From Candidatus Saccharicenans sp. (lineage in GTDB: Bacteria; Acidobacteriota; Aminicenantia; Aminicenantales; Saccharicenantaceae), in contig JANLGB010000017.1 of NCBI GenBank assembly GCA_024653405.1, positions 1 to 18,038 on the forward strand: a stretch of 18,038 nucleotides of DNA, in the 5' to 3' direction. The position numbers and the translations under genes are program-made. Positions 7,765 to 18,038 of the stretch are shown here, one piece after another (within the stretch, counting starts at the first letter, position 1; every line of letters starts with the position of its first letter). The notes beneath the pieces were generated by a model, which did not search any database, had not been told where the DNA came from, and saw only the letters and a list, made by a program, of their open reading frames with translations.

Positions 7765-7770
7765 TGTAAA
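7741..7770 (-). promoter_or_regulatory. Sigma70-type promoter for the dctA-like symporter
   Basis: On the minus strand TTTACA (7765-7770) and TATAAA (7741-7746) are separated by 18 bases, each one mismatch from consensus. The RNA would begin near 7734 and give a leader of about 38 bases containing the ribosome site. Confidence 0.6.
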
Positions 7771-7785
7771 GCCCCAGCTTGGAGA

Positions 7786-7811
7786 AGGGGGAAAGCGGAG
7801 CGGTTCCCCCT
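7786..7811. repeat. Short G/C inverted repeat in the divergent control region
   Basis: AGGGGGAA (7786-7793) and TTCCCCCT (7804-7811) form an 8-bp perfect dyad with a 10-base spacer. It sits five bases before the -35 hexamer of the rightward promoter and between the two divergent promoters, a position suited to a regulator site. It is not followed by a T-run, so a terminator is unlikely. Confidence 0.45.
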
Positions 7812-7816
7812 CCGAG

Positions 7817-7846
7817 TTGACATTGCCTTCTCCCTTACACTAAAAT
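7817..7846 (+). promoter_or_regulatory. Strong sigma70-type promoter for the receiver-domain gene
   Basis: A perfect TTGACA (7817-7822) and TAAAAT (7841-7846) are separated by 18 bases. The RNA should start near 7853, only about seven bases before the ATG at 7860, leaving no room for a ribosome site. The transcript would have a very short leader or none. Confidence 0.65.
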
Positions 7847-7859
7847 TCCCTTGACTGAC

Positions 7860-8288
7860 ATGACTGAAAAGAAAATCCTGATCGTTGATTATGAACCATC
7901 TTCCCTGGAAAGCCTGGCCAGGATCTTGAAAAACATCCAGGCTACCGACGGAGCCCAGGCCTATGACCTGTTCAAGGAAGAAAAGCCTGACCTGGTCATC
8001 CTGGAGGCCATCCTGCCCAAGCTGCACGGGTTTGACCTAACCCGGAAAATTGTCCAGGATTCCCAGGGGACGGTGCCGGTTATCATCCTGACTGGCCTTT
8101 ATAAAGGACCCCAGTACAAGCACGAGGCGGTGGCCAACCTCGGGGCAGCCGAATACCTGGAAAAGCCGGTTAATCCCGACGTCCTGCTGGAAATCGTGAG
8201 CCGACTGCTCAGCGCTGAGGAAGAAATCGAGGATGTCCTGCCCGACCCGGATTCCGTCTTATCCCTCATACAACCCAAGGGGAAATAA
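7860..8288 (+). CDS. Stand-alone receiver-domain protein lacking the phosphoacceptor Asp
   Basis: A 142-residue CheY-like receiver with no output domain. The first strand ILIVDYEP (residues 6-13), the VIILTG strand ending in Thr78 and the EKP motif with Lys102 are in place. The phosphoacceptor position is Glu49 (VILEAILP) where an Asp is expected. The acidic pair usually written DD is Asp10-Tyr11. About five residues are missing between helix 1 and the ATDGAQA segment, where strand 2 should be. Phosphorylation in the normal way is therefore unlikely, and Glu may mimic the active state. A short acidic tail follows the domain. I chose the ATG at 7860; a TTG at 7851 adds three residues. No ribosome site is seen. 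The gene is 42 bases upstream of accD, divergent from the symporter, and no kinase is nearby. Confidence 0.82.
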   Translation: MTEKKILIVDYEPSSLESLARILKNIQATDGAQAYDLFKEEKPDLVILEAILPKLHGFDLTRKIVQDSQGTVPVIILTGLYKGPQYKHEAVANLGAAEYLEKPVNPDVLLEIVSRLLSAEEEIEDVLPDPDSVLSLIQPKGK

Positions 8289-8316
8289 AAATAACCCATT
8301 ATTTTTTTGGAGATTC

Positions 8317-8323
8317 AAGGAGG
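8317..8323 (+). promoter_or_regulatory. Ribosome binding site that fixes the accD start
   Basis: A perfect AAGGAGG lies seven bases before the ATG at 8331. The longer frame from a TTG at 8307 would include this site inside the gene, so the ATG is the true start. Confidence 0.85.
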
Positions 8324-8330
8324 CTTGGTG

Positions 8331-9128
8331 ATGACTGAAGGCTTGTGGACGCGCTGTAATAATTGCCAGAAAATCCTATACAAGCAGGACATCATAGATA
8401 ATCTCAAGGTTTGCCCCCAGTGCAATTATCATTTCCGCCTGGGAGCGCTGGAGCGTCTGCAGCAGCTTTTTGACAATGGTCAGTTTGAGCTCCTAGACCA
8501 GGATATCTATCCGGTAGATTTCCTGGGTTTCCAGGACCAGCAGCGCTACGCGGTCCGGCTGGAGGAAAGCCAGAAGAAATCCGGCTTGCCCGAAGCCATC
8601 GTCACCGGCCGGGGCACCATCGGCGGCCTGCCGGTCATTATCCAGGCCATGGAGTTCGGCTTCATGGGTGGCAGTATGGGTTCGGTGGTGGGAGAGAAGG
8701 TAGCCCGGGCTGCCGAACGGGCCGTTGAAGAAAAACTTCCCCTTATCATCGTCTCTTGTTCCGGCGGGGCCAGGATGCAGGAAGGCATGATGTCCCTGAT
8801 GCAGATGATAAAAACAGCCGCGGCCCTGGCTCGCTTGTCCGAAGCCCGGCTTCCTTATATTTCTGTCCTGGCTGACCCGACTACCGGTGGAACCACCGCC
8901 AGCTTCGCCATGCTGGGCGATCTCAACATAGCCGAGCCCAATGCCCTGATTGGTTTTGCCGGGCCGAGGGTGATCGAGCAGACCATAAAGGAAAAATTGC
9001 CCAAGGGTTTCCAAAGAGCCGAATTTCTTCTGGCCCACGGCATGCTGGATGTTGTGGTCGAAAGAAAGTATCTTCGCAACTATCTGATAAAAGCCCTGCG
9101 CCTTTTCTTGAACAAGCCGCAGTCATAA
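8331..9128 (+). CDS. accD: Acetyl-CoA carboxylase carboxyltransferase subunit beta
   Basis: A 265-residue subunit that, with AccA, moves the carboxyl group from biotin carrier protein to acetyl-CoA to make malonyl-CoA, the first step of fatty-acid synthesis. The N-terminal zinc ribbon is complete: C9-x2-C12 and C28-x2-C31. The crotonase-like carboxyltransferase core shows GGSMGSVVGEK, the oxyanion-type SCSGGARMQEG and the ADPTTGGTTASFA segment, then GFAGPRVIEQT near the end. The length is somewhat shorter than the E. coli protein (about 304) but complete across the domain, as in many bacteria. accA is not in the window. folC follows after six bases, the same accD-folC order found in E. coli and many other genomes. 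Confidence 0.97.
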   Translation: MTEGLWTRCNNCQKILYKQDIIDNLKVCPQCNYHFRLGALERLQQLFDNGQFELLDQDIYPVDFLGFQDQQRYAVRLEESQKKSGLPEAIVTGRGTIGGLPVIIQAMEFGFMGGSMGSVVGEKVARAAERAVEEKLPLIIVSCSGGARMQEGMMSLMQMIKTAAALARLSEARLPYISVLADPTTGGTTASFAMLGDLNIAEPNALIGFAGPRVIEQTIKEKLPKGFQRAEFLLAHGMLDVVVERKYLRNYLIKALRLFLNKPQS

Positions 9129-9134
9129 CACCAT

Positions 9135-10439
9135 ATGAATTCTCTGGTTGATTATCCTTACCTGGAACAGGCCCAGCTATTTGGCATCAGGCTCGGGCTG
9201 GAAAATATTTCTGCTGTTCTGGAGGCTTTCGGCCAGCCCCATTTGAGCTATCCGGTGATTCATGTGGCCGGGACCAATGGCAAGGGTTCGGTCTGCGCCC
9301 TGCTGGACCAGGTATTTCGCCTGCACGGTTACCGGACAGGCCTTTACACTTCGCCCCATCTGATAGATGTCCGGGAGAGAATCCAGGTTAACGGGCACCT
9401 GATTCCCCGCCGGGAACTGCAACGGCTGCTCGGGAAAATCCAGAAACAGGAAAAAAGATTGAAAGCTTCGGGCCAGGTGGCCGGAGCCCTGACTTTCTTT
9501 GAGATCCTGACCATCGCCGCTTTCCTTTACTTCCAAGAGAAGAAAGTAGAGGTGGCCGTGCTGGAAGTGGGGATGGGCGGGCGTTTTGACGCCACCAACG
9601 TCGTCCGACCTGAAGTCTCAGTCATAACCACCGTGTCCTATGACCACCAGCAATACCTCGGTTCGACCCTGGGACAAATTGCCAGGGAAAAGGCTGGAAT
9701 TATTAAAGAAGACACACCTTGCGTCTGCGGGGTCAGGAGCCAGGAAGCCCTGAAAGTTATCCGGCAGAAATGCCGGGAAGCCAGGGCCCGCCTGGTTCTG
9801 GCCTTCGGCGCGGGCCGAAAGTTTTCCCTGGGAAGAACAGGTTCCGGAGAGGTGTTTTTCTATAAAACCGGTTCTGGCACCTACAGGTACCGCCCTTCTC
9901 TTCCGGGCCGACACCAGGGCGAAAATGCGGCCGTAGCCATAGCCACAGCCGAGGTGCTGAGCAAACGAGGCTGGAATCTGGAAAAGGACAGGATTATCCG
10001 GGCAGTGGAAAGCACCATCTGGCCCGGGAGGCTGGAAATAATTAGTTCTACCCCACTGGTGATCTTGGACGGCTGTCACAACGAGGCTGGAGCCAGGGCG
10101 GTCAGCCAGTTCTGGGAGGACAGCGTTGGCCAGCCGGGCATCCTGGTCTTTGCTGTAATGAAAGATAAAGAAATAGAAAATATAGCCCGCTGGCTTTTCC
10201 CCCTGGCCAGCCGGATTATCTTGACCAGGCCTTCCCTGGAAAGGGCTGCCCAGCCGGCTGAGATTGCGGCTCGCCTCGGCCAGCACCGGCGGAAGTATTT
10301 CCTGGAAGACAAGGTGCCCTCGGCCCTGAGGCTGGCCCTGGCCCTCTCCGAGGGTCGGGTGCCGATTCTGGTGGCCGGGTCGCTATTCCTGGTGGGCGAG
10401 GCCCGACAGTTCCTCAAGTCCTATCGGGACAGAGGGTAA
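9135..10439 (+). CDS. folC: Folylpolyglutamate synthase / dihydrofolate synthase
   Basis: A 434-residue Mur-ligase-type enzyme that adds glutamate to folates (and in bifunctional members to dihydropteroate) using ATP, in the cytoplasm. The P-loop GTNGKGS is at 46-52. The family segments LYTSPHL and EVGMGGRFDATN follow, then DHQQYLGSTLGQIAREKAG with the magnesium-binding His. The C-terminal domain begins after about 290 and contains the motif usually written DGAHN, here DGCHN at 312-316. Length is typical. The ATG at 9135 has little ribosome site, so translation may depend on coupling with accD, whose stop is six bases before. Whether it has both activities cannot be told by eye. Confidence 0.95.
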   Translation: MNSLVDYPYLEQAQLFGIRLGLENISAVLEAFGQPHLSYPVIHVAGTNGKGSVCALLDQVFRLHGYRTGLYTSPHLIDVRERIQVNGHLIPRRELQRLLGKIQKQEKRLKASGQVAGALTFFEILTIAAFLYFQEKKVEVAVLEVGMGGRFDATNVVRPEVSVITTVSYDHQQYLGSTLGQIAREKAGIIKEDTPCVCGVRSQEALKVIRQKCREARARLVLAFGAGRKFSLGRTGSGEVFFYKTGSGTYRYRPSLPGRHQGENAAVAIATAEVLSKRGWNLEKDRIIRAVESTIWPGRLEIISSTPLVILDGCHNEAGARAVSQFWEDSVGQPGILVFAVMKDKEIENIARWLFPLASRIILTRPSLERAAQPAEIAARLGQHRRKYFLEDKVPSALRLALALSEGRVPILVAGSLFLVGEARQFLKSYRDRG

Positions 10440-10463
10440 TCAGCTCGGCTGCCAGGTTGCTTT

Positions 10464-10493
10464 TTGGCACCTTTAATGTTATTTTTTTATTCT
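10464..10493 (+). promoter_or_regulatory. Possible promoter for the ATP synthase operon
   Basis: The 76-base gap between folC and the ATP synthase genes holds TTGGCA (10464-10469) and TATTCT (10488-10493), 18 bases apart, matching consensus at five and four positions. A T-rich run lies between them. Short dyads around 10449-10473 are too weak to call a terminator for folC. Confidence 0.35.
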
Positions 10494-10515
10494 TATAGCC
10501 AGAAAGGTTAGAACC

Positions 10516-10932
10516 GTGCTGCAGGTCGACCTGACATTCGTAATTGTCTTTGTCCTGGTCTGGATTCTGGTAGTGGTCCTGGGGCGAGTGTTTTTCAAAC
10601 CGTATCTGGATATAAGAGAAAAACGCCGGAAGATTCTCAAGGACAACGAAGACGCTTACAAACAGGCCATGCGAGAATATGAAGGCCACCTGGATCAGAT
10701 TGAAACCAGCCTGAAAGAGGCCCGACTGGAGGCCCAGCTTATGAGGGAAAAGGCCATCGCTGAGGCCCTGCAGGAAAAGACCAGGCTGGTCTCTGAAATC
10801 CAGGCTGAGGTCAAGGGCCAGGTGGCAGCCGCCCGGGATGAACTTAATTTGCAGACTGAGAAGCTAAAGACCGAGCTCGGCCAGAAAGTAGAAGAGCTGG
10901 CCAAGCAGCTCGAGGAGAAGATACTCCATTGA
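10516..10932 (+). CDS. atpF2: ATP synthase F0 subunit b' (first of two b-type subunits)
   Basis: A 138-residue peripheral-stalk protein. A single hydrophobic segment at about residues 5-23 anchors it in the membrane, followed by FFKPYLDIREKRR and then a continuous Glu/Lys/Gln-rich helix to the C-terminus, the long coiled coil that links the membrane sector to F1. It is immediately followed by a second, longer b-type gene, the arrangement seen in organisms whose stalk is a b/b' heterodimer. I assign b' to this one because it is shorter and has no N-terminal extension; the assignment could be reversed. The start is GTG at 10516, with GAAAGG eight bases upstream. The TGA stop overlaps the TTG of the next gene by three bases within TTGA. 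Confidence 0.85.
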   Translation: MLQVDLTFVIVFVLVWILVVVLGRVFFKPYLDIREKRRKILKDNEDAYKQAMREYEGHLDQIETSLKEARLEAQLMREKAIAEALQEKTRLVSEIQAEVKGQVAAARDELNLQTEKLKTELGQKVEELAKQLEEKILH

Positions 10933-11522
10933 GAAAGTGCCCGCGGAATTTTCCAGCACTGCTGTTGGCCGGCCTGATTCTATCGCTTGGCCTCCCGGCT
11001 CTGGCCGGCGAGGGTCAGGGACATTTTGACCTGGCCACTTTCCTCGGTCAGGTGTTGAACTTTATCGTCCTGTTCGGCGGGCTGGCCTTCTTGCTGCGTA
11101 AACCGCTAAATGATTACCTGAAGGGGAAGGCTGAACAGGTGGCGGCCAGTCTCAGGCAATCAGAAGCCCTAAAAGCCAAGTCGCTCCAAAAGCTGGAACA
11201 ATCAAGGGCCAGGTTGGATAGTCTGGAGACCGAGATAAAGGCGCTCAGGGCAGAAGCTGAAAAAGAAGCCAGCCGTGAAAAGCAGATGATAAGGCAGGAG
11301 GCTGAGAAGGAAGCCCAGAGGCTGAGAAAATTAGCCCAGGAAGAAATAGAGGCTCTTTTCCAGTCGAGCCTCAGGGAGCTCAAAGCCTATGCCATCGACC
11401 TGAGCGTGGCCCTGGCTGAAAAAAGTATCAGGGAAAAACTCACCCCGGAGCTCCACCGGAAACTCATCTACCAGGCCATTGACAGGCTGAGGTCTCTCCA
11501 TGAATCATCGGTTGATAGTTAG
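10929..11522 (+). CDS. atpF: ATP synthase F0 subunit b, with signal-peptide-like N-terminus
   Basis: A 197-residue b-type stalk subunit, longer than the first. Residues 1-26 look like a cleavable signal peptide: basic start, hydrophobic core, and ALA before residue 27. The membrane anchor follows at about 36-56 (FLGQVLNFIVLFGGLAFLL), then KPLNDYL and a long coiled-coil helix rich in Glu, Lys, Arg and Gln. Such an N-terminal leader before the anchor is known in the b subunits of some deltaproteobacterial-type ATP synthases. The start is TTG at 10929, overlapping the previous stop (TTGA), with GAGGAG about ten bases upstream, so translation is coupled. It also overlaps the delta-subunit gene by 23 bases. 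Confidence 0.88.
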   Translation: MRKCPRNFPALLLAGLILSLGLPALAGEGQGHFDLATFLGQVLNFIVLFGGLAFLLRKPLNDYLKGKAEQVAASLRQSEALKAKSLQKLEQSRARLDSLETEIKALRAEAEKEASREKQMIRQEAEKEAQRLRKLAQEEIEALFQSSLRELKAYAIDLSVALAEKSIREKLTPELHRKLIYQAIDRLRSLHESSVDS

Positions 11523-12042
11523 AAAATACGCTCGCGGCCTGGCCCGGGCCATGGGGCAGGAAGCGGAGTTCCAGCTCTGCCTGGAACAGATTAAAGCCTT
11601 GGTGGACCTGATGACCTCCACTCCGATCATTCAATCGGCCCTGACCTCGGCTTTTGTGCCAGCCCGGCAGAAGAAAAAGGTGGTTGAGGAAATACTGAAG
11701 CGGGCCGAGGTCAACCCGAAAGTCGGGCGCCTGCTATGGTTACTGGTTGAAAACGAGAAAATTTCTCTGCTGCCTGAAATCCTGGAGGAGTTGCCGGTGG
11801 TCTGGGCCGAGGAGAGGGGGATTGAAATCTGCGAGGTCAATTCGGCGGTGGATCTGACGGAAGAGGAAAAGGCCGAACTGCAGAAAACTCTGGAGAAGAA
11901 ATGGCAGAAGCCGGTTCGCCTGAATTACCAGATTAACCGGGAAATCATCGGCGGGCTGGTGCTGAAGAGAGGTAATATCTATTACGATGTTTCGGTCAGG
12001 GGCGGCCTGTTGAAATTAAAAGAAATGGTCAGCCAGAGGTAA
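11500..12042 (+). CDS. atpH: ATP synthase F1 subunit delta
   Basis: A 180-residue protein, the usual size, which caps the alpha3beta3 head and joins it to the b/b' stalk. The N-terminal helical bundle begins with [14 protein letters not shown], the family's typical opening, and the C-terminal part ends with the conserved segment around [15 protein letters not shown] and the final [10 protein letters not shown]. It starts at ATG 11500, inside the end of the b-subunit gene, with GAGG seven bases upstream. The alpha subunit begins four bases after its stop. Confidence 0.94.
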   Translation: MNHRLIVRKYARGLARAMGQEAEFQLCLEQIKALVDLMTSTPIIQSALTSAFVPARQKKKVVEEILKRAEVNPKVGRLLWLLVENEKISLLPEILEELPVVWAEERGIEICEVNSAVDLTEEEKAELQKTLEKKWQKPVRLNYQINREIIGGLVLKRGNIYYDVSVRGGLLKLKEMVSQR

Positions 12043-12046
12043 GAAG

Positions 12047-16152
<4,106 letters not shown>

Positions 16153-16163
<11 letters not shown>

Positions 16164-16905
16164 GTTTGACCCGGGAATAAGGCCGGATGAAAGTTTAGAT
16201 ACTTTTTATCGGGGCCGGATTCTGGTCCTGCAGCGCAAGAACGGCTTCCGCTTTTCGCTGGACGCGCCGTTGCTGGCCGATTTTATCGTCACCCATGAGG
16301 GCGAGGAACTTCTGGAAATCGGCACCGGCTGCGGCATAATATCCCTGCTGCTGAGCCTCAAGCCTTTCAAGCATATTCTGGCCCTTGAAGTCCAGCCCAC
16401 CCTGGTGGACCTGGCCAGGCGCAATCTGCTGCTTAACAACCTGGAAGGGCGGATAACCGTTCTTAATAAAGATTTCCGGGAGTACCGACCCTACCGCAAG
16501 TTTGACCTGATTTTTTCTAACCCGCCTTATATCCGCCGCAACAGCGGTTTCCTCAGTCCCTCGGAGGAAAAAAATATTGCTAAGCATGAGCTGCTCTGCA
16601 GCCTGGAAGAGCTGCTGTCCTTCACCAGAAGCTGGCTCAAGGATACCGGCCGGGCCTGTTTCATCTTTCCCGACAGTCGCCGGCCGGAATTCGAGCAGGA
16701 ACTCGACCGACAGGGCCTGAAGATTAGAACCAGGAGGTCGGTTTATCCCCGGGAAAACGAACCGGCCAATTTCTTCCTGGCTGAATGTGCTTTTGAGGTG
16801 GCCACCCCGGTGACCATGCCGCCGCTTATTCTTTATGGCCAGGATGGAAAATACACTGCGGAAGCTGAGGAGATTTTTGCCGGTCGGCCCAACCGGGAAG
16901 GCTGA
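16153..16905 (+). CDS. TrmN6/YfiC-like tRNA (adenine-N6)-methyltransferase
   Basis: A 250-residue class I methyltransferase. The opening GFRFSLDAPLLADF resembles the TrmN6 (YfiC) family, which makes N6-methyladenine at position 37 of tRNA-Val. Motif I for S-adenosylmethionine is LEIGTGCGI from residue 54, an acidic residue (ALEV) ends the second strand, and the catalytic NPPY is at 123-126, the form used by amino-methyltransferases. Substrate identity is inferred from the family; other adenine or glutamine N-methyltransferases share NPPY, but the family opening favours tRNA. It starts in overlap with atpC (ATGATG at 16153; the second ATG at 16156 is also possible), so it probably rides on the ATP synthase transcript. 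Confidence 0.82.
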
Positions 16906-16909
16906 GTGG

Positions 16910-16938
16910 TTGACAGCCCCCGCCAGCGGGATTAAAAT
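16910..16938 (+). promoter_or_regulatory. Strong sigma70-type promoter upstream of the VKOR fusion
   Basis: Perfect TTGACA (16910-16915) and TAAAAT (16933-16938) are separated by the ideal 17 bases. The spacer holds a perfect dyad, CCCGC-CA-GCGGG (16919-16930), which could be a regulator site. The RNA would start near 16945, giving a leader of about 175 bases. Confidence 0.65.
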
Positions 16939-16988
16939 GCCAGGCGAAAATAATATTAATATAGAATAAGAATTAGCGGTGGAGGCCG

Positions 16989-17036
16989 GGCCGGTCATTC
17001 ACGGACATCATAATGAATAACCGGCCGCAGCTGCGG
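16989..17036. repeat. Hairpin and palindrome in the leader of the VKOR fusion
   Basis: GGCCGGTCATTC (16989-17000) pairs with GAATAACCGGCC (17015-17026), a 12-bp stem with one mismatch and a 14-base loop. It is followed directly by the perfect palindrome CCGCAGCTGCGG (17025-17036), and further GC-rich dyads (GGCCGGCCGG near 17059-17068) follow. No T-run follows, so an intrinsic terminator is unlikely. Confidence 0.5.
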
Positions 17037-17120
17037 CTGCTGATTAAAGACGACAGCTGGCCGGCCGGAACGGCTGGCTGGCAGAAAGAACTTACAGGCA
17101 GAACTGGAGCGAGGTAAAAC

Positions 17121-18038
17121 ATGGAAAAAAGCCTGACCTTGAGAAGCTACTGGCTGAGGTTCTGGAGTTTTTTGGCCGGTCTGGGCATGGCCGTTTTTTC
17201 CTACCTGACCATTGACCACTTTTTCCAGGCCAATTTCCCCGAAACTATCTTTACCGGCGCTTTCTGCGATATCAGCGCTTTCTTCAACTGTGATAGTTCG
17301 GCCTATTCCTCCATTGCCCATTTTCAGGGAGTGCCGCTGGGCTACTGGGGATTGGTGCTGGGAATCCTGGTGATGATCGGGGCCGTCTTACCCTCGGTCC
17401 GGCTGGAGAGGGTCAACAAGCTGTTGGCCCTGCTGAACGCCCTGGGGGTGATTTCGCTCTTTACTTATTCGGTTTTCTTCCTGAAGAGTTTGTGCCTGCT
17501 GTGTTCAGGTTTTTATGTTTTTTCGCTGCTCAACTTTTTCTTTTTCTGGAAGTATGGAGTCAGGAACGAATATCCGGGCCTGTACGGATTCTTCCGGGAC
17601 CTGGTCTTCGGCTCCATCAAGCCTCTGGTGGTCATCGGGGTGGTCACCCTGATGGGTGCCTACGGCTTTCACCTTTTCTATCAGGCGAAAAAAGACGCTC
17701 AGCTGGGAGGTGTGGCCACGAAAATAGTCAAAGAGTTTTACAGCCTGGAAACGGTTAAAAACCCCAGTTTGATTTCACCCTACTGGACGGCCCGGGCGAC
17801 CGAGAAATTTGAGGAGGCGCCTATCCGCATCGTTGAGTACGCCGATTTCCTCTGTCCCGATTGCCTGTTCCTGTTCAAGCAGCTGGAAAGGATCAAGAAA
17901 GAGTATGCCGGCAAGATCAACATCGCCTTTCAGTTCTTCCCCCTGGAGGCCAAGTGCAACGACGTGGTCGACAAGGACAAACACCCTGGCTCCTGCGAGT
18001 TATCCTATATTGCGGCCTATGACCCGGCCAAGTTCCCC
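17121..18038 (+). CDS. VKOR-DsbA-like fusion, disulfide-bond formation protein (cut by window end)
   Basis: A partial protein, 306 codons seen and still open at the edge. The first 150 or so residues are a polytopic VKOR (vitamin K epoxide reductase) homologue: hydrophobic segments, the loop cysteines Cys49 and Cys57 (FCDISAFFNC), and the quinone-site pair CLLC at 125-128. Another membrane segment follows near 175-195. Then comes an extracytoplasmic thioredoxin/DsbA-like part with IRIVEYADFLCPDCLF, active-site CPDC at 245-248. In bacterial VKORs of this type, electrons pass from substrate proteins through the thioredoxin part to the VKOR CxxC and then to quinone, replacing DsbB. The ATG at 17121 has GAGGT five bases upstream. 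The extra Cys pair further on (KCNDVV, SCELS) may form a structural disulfide. A strong promoter lies about 180 bases upstream, so it is an independent unit. Confidence 0.9.
   Translation, partial: MEKSLTLRSYWLRFWSFLAGLGMAVFSYLTIDHFFQANFPETIFTGAFCDISAFFNCDSSAYSSIAHFQGVPLGYWGLVLGILVMIGAVLPSVRLERVNKLLALLNALGVISLFTYSVFFLKSLCLLCSGFYVFSLLNFFFFWKYGVRNEYPGLYGFFRDLVFGSIKPLVVIGVVTLMGAYGFHLFYQAKKDAQLGGVATKIVKEFYSLETVKNPSLISPYWTARATEKFEEAPIRIVEYADFLCPDCLFLFKQLERIKKEYAGKINIAFQFFPLEAKCNDVVDKDKHPGSCELSYIAAYDPAKFP

Noticed and set aside
10449..10490. Possible intrinsic terminator after folC
   Set aside because: Only about five base pairs can form and the T-run lies roughly twelve bases downstream of the stem, so it does not meet the usual pattern.
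16919..16930. CCCGC-CA-GCGGG as a terminator hairpin after the methyltransferase gene
   Set aside because: A two-base loop is too small for a stable RNA hairpin and no T-run follows; it fits better as a dyad inside the promoter spacer.
17013..17117. A 34-codon ORF in the leader of the VKOR fusion, ending three bases before its ATG
   Set aside because: The nearest GGAGG is about 28 bases upstream, the sequence overlaps a hairpin and palindrome that explain its composition, and the peptide looks unlike a natural protein. A leader peptide cannot be excluded but is unsupported.

Overview
This is an ordinary, gene-dense bacterial chromosomal segment dominated by housekeeping functions, with no sign of phage, plasmid, transposon, CRISPR or rRNA/tRNA genes. 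By eye the base composition is moderately G+C-rich, with frequent AGG/CGG arginine codons. The gene content suggests a Gram-negative-type bacterium, possibly of the Acidobacteriota/Aminicenantota kind. That content includes an ECF sigma/anti-sigma pair, HD-GYP signalling, paired b-type ATP synthase subunits and a VKOR-DsbA fusion. The taxonomic guess is an inference from gene content only, and its confidence is low.

Left part (1-7700): a PSP1/RicT protein runs rightward into a leftward sigma factor/anti-sigma pair. A divergent intergenic region follows. To its right lies a small open frame that looks coding but is broken near its start, coupled by TGATG to an HD-GYP phosphodiesterase. Converging on these is a leftward run dctA-like symporter - rsmA - ftsK: a carboxylate or amino-acid importer, a 16S rRNA dimethyltransferase and the chromosome-segregation translocase.

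Middle (7700-10440): a 155-165 bp divergent control region carries two convincing sigma70-type promoters and two inverted repeats. Rightward from it come a degenerate receiver-domain protein, then accD (fatty-acid synthesis) and folC (folate polyglutamylation).

Right (10516-16905): a tightly packed ATP synthase operon in the order b', b, delta, alpha, gamma, beta, epsilon, with several overlapping genes and TTG or GTG starts. It is followed in overlap by a TrmN6-like methyltransferase. The a and c subunits of the membrane sector are not in the window, and epsilon lacks its usual C-terminal helical domain. After a strong promoter and a structured leader, the window ends inside a VKOR-DsbA-like fusion for disulfide-bond formation.

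No stretch longer than about 260 bases lacks a gene; the larger gaps (1968-2060, 7696-7859, 10440-10515, 16906-17120) are described below. I found no convincing new multi-gene system. The items most worth checking are the disrupted small ORF before the HD-GYP gene, the receiver with a Glu in place of its phosphoacceptor Asp, the leaderless-looking transcripts, the short epsilon subunit and the structured leader of the VKOR fusion.
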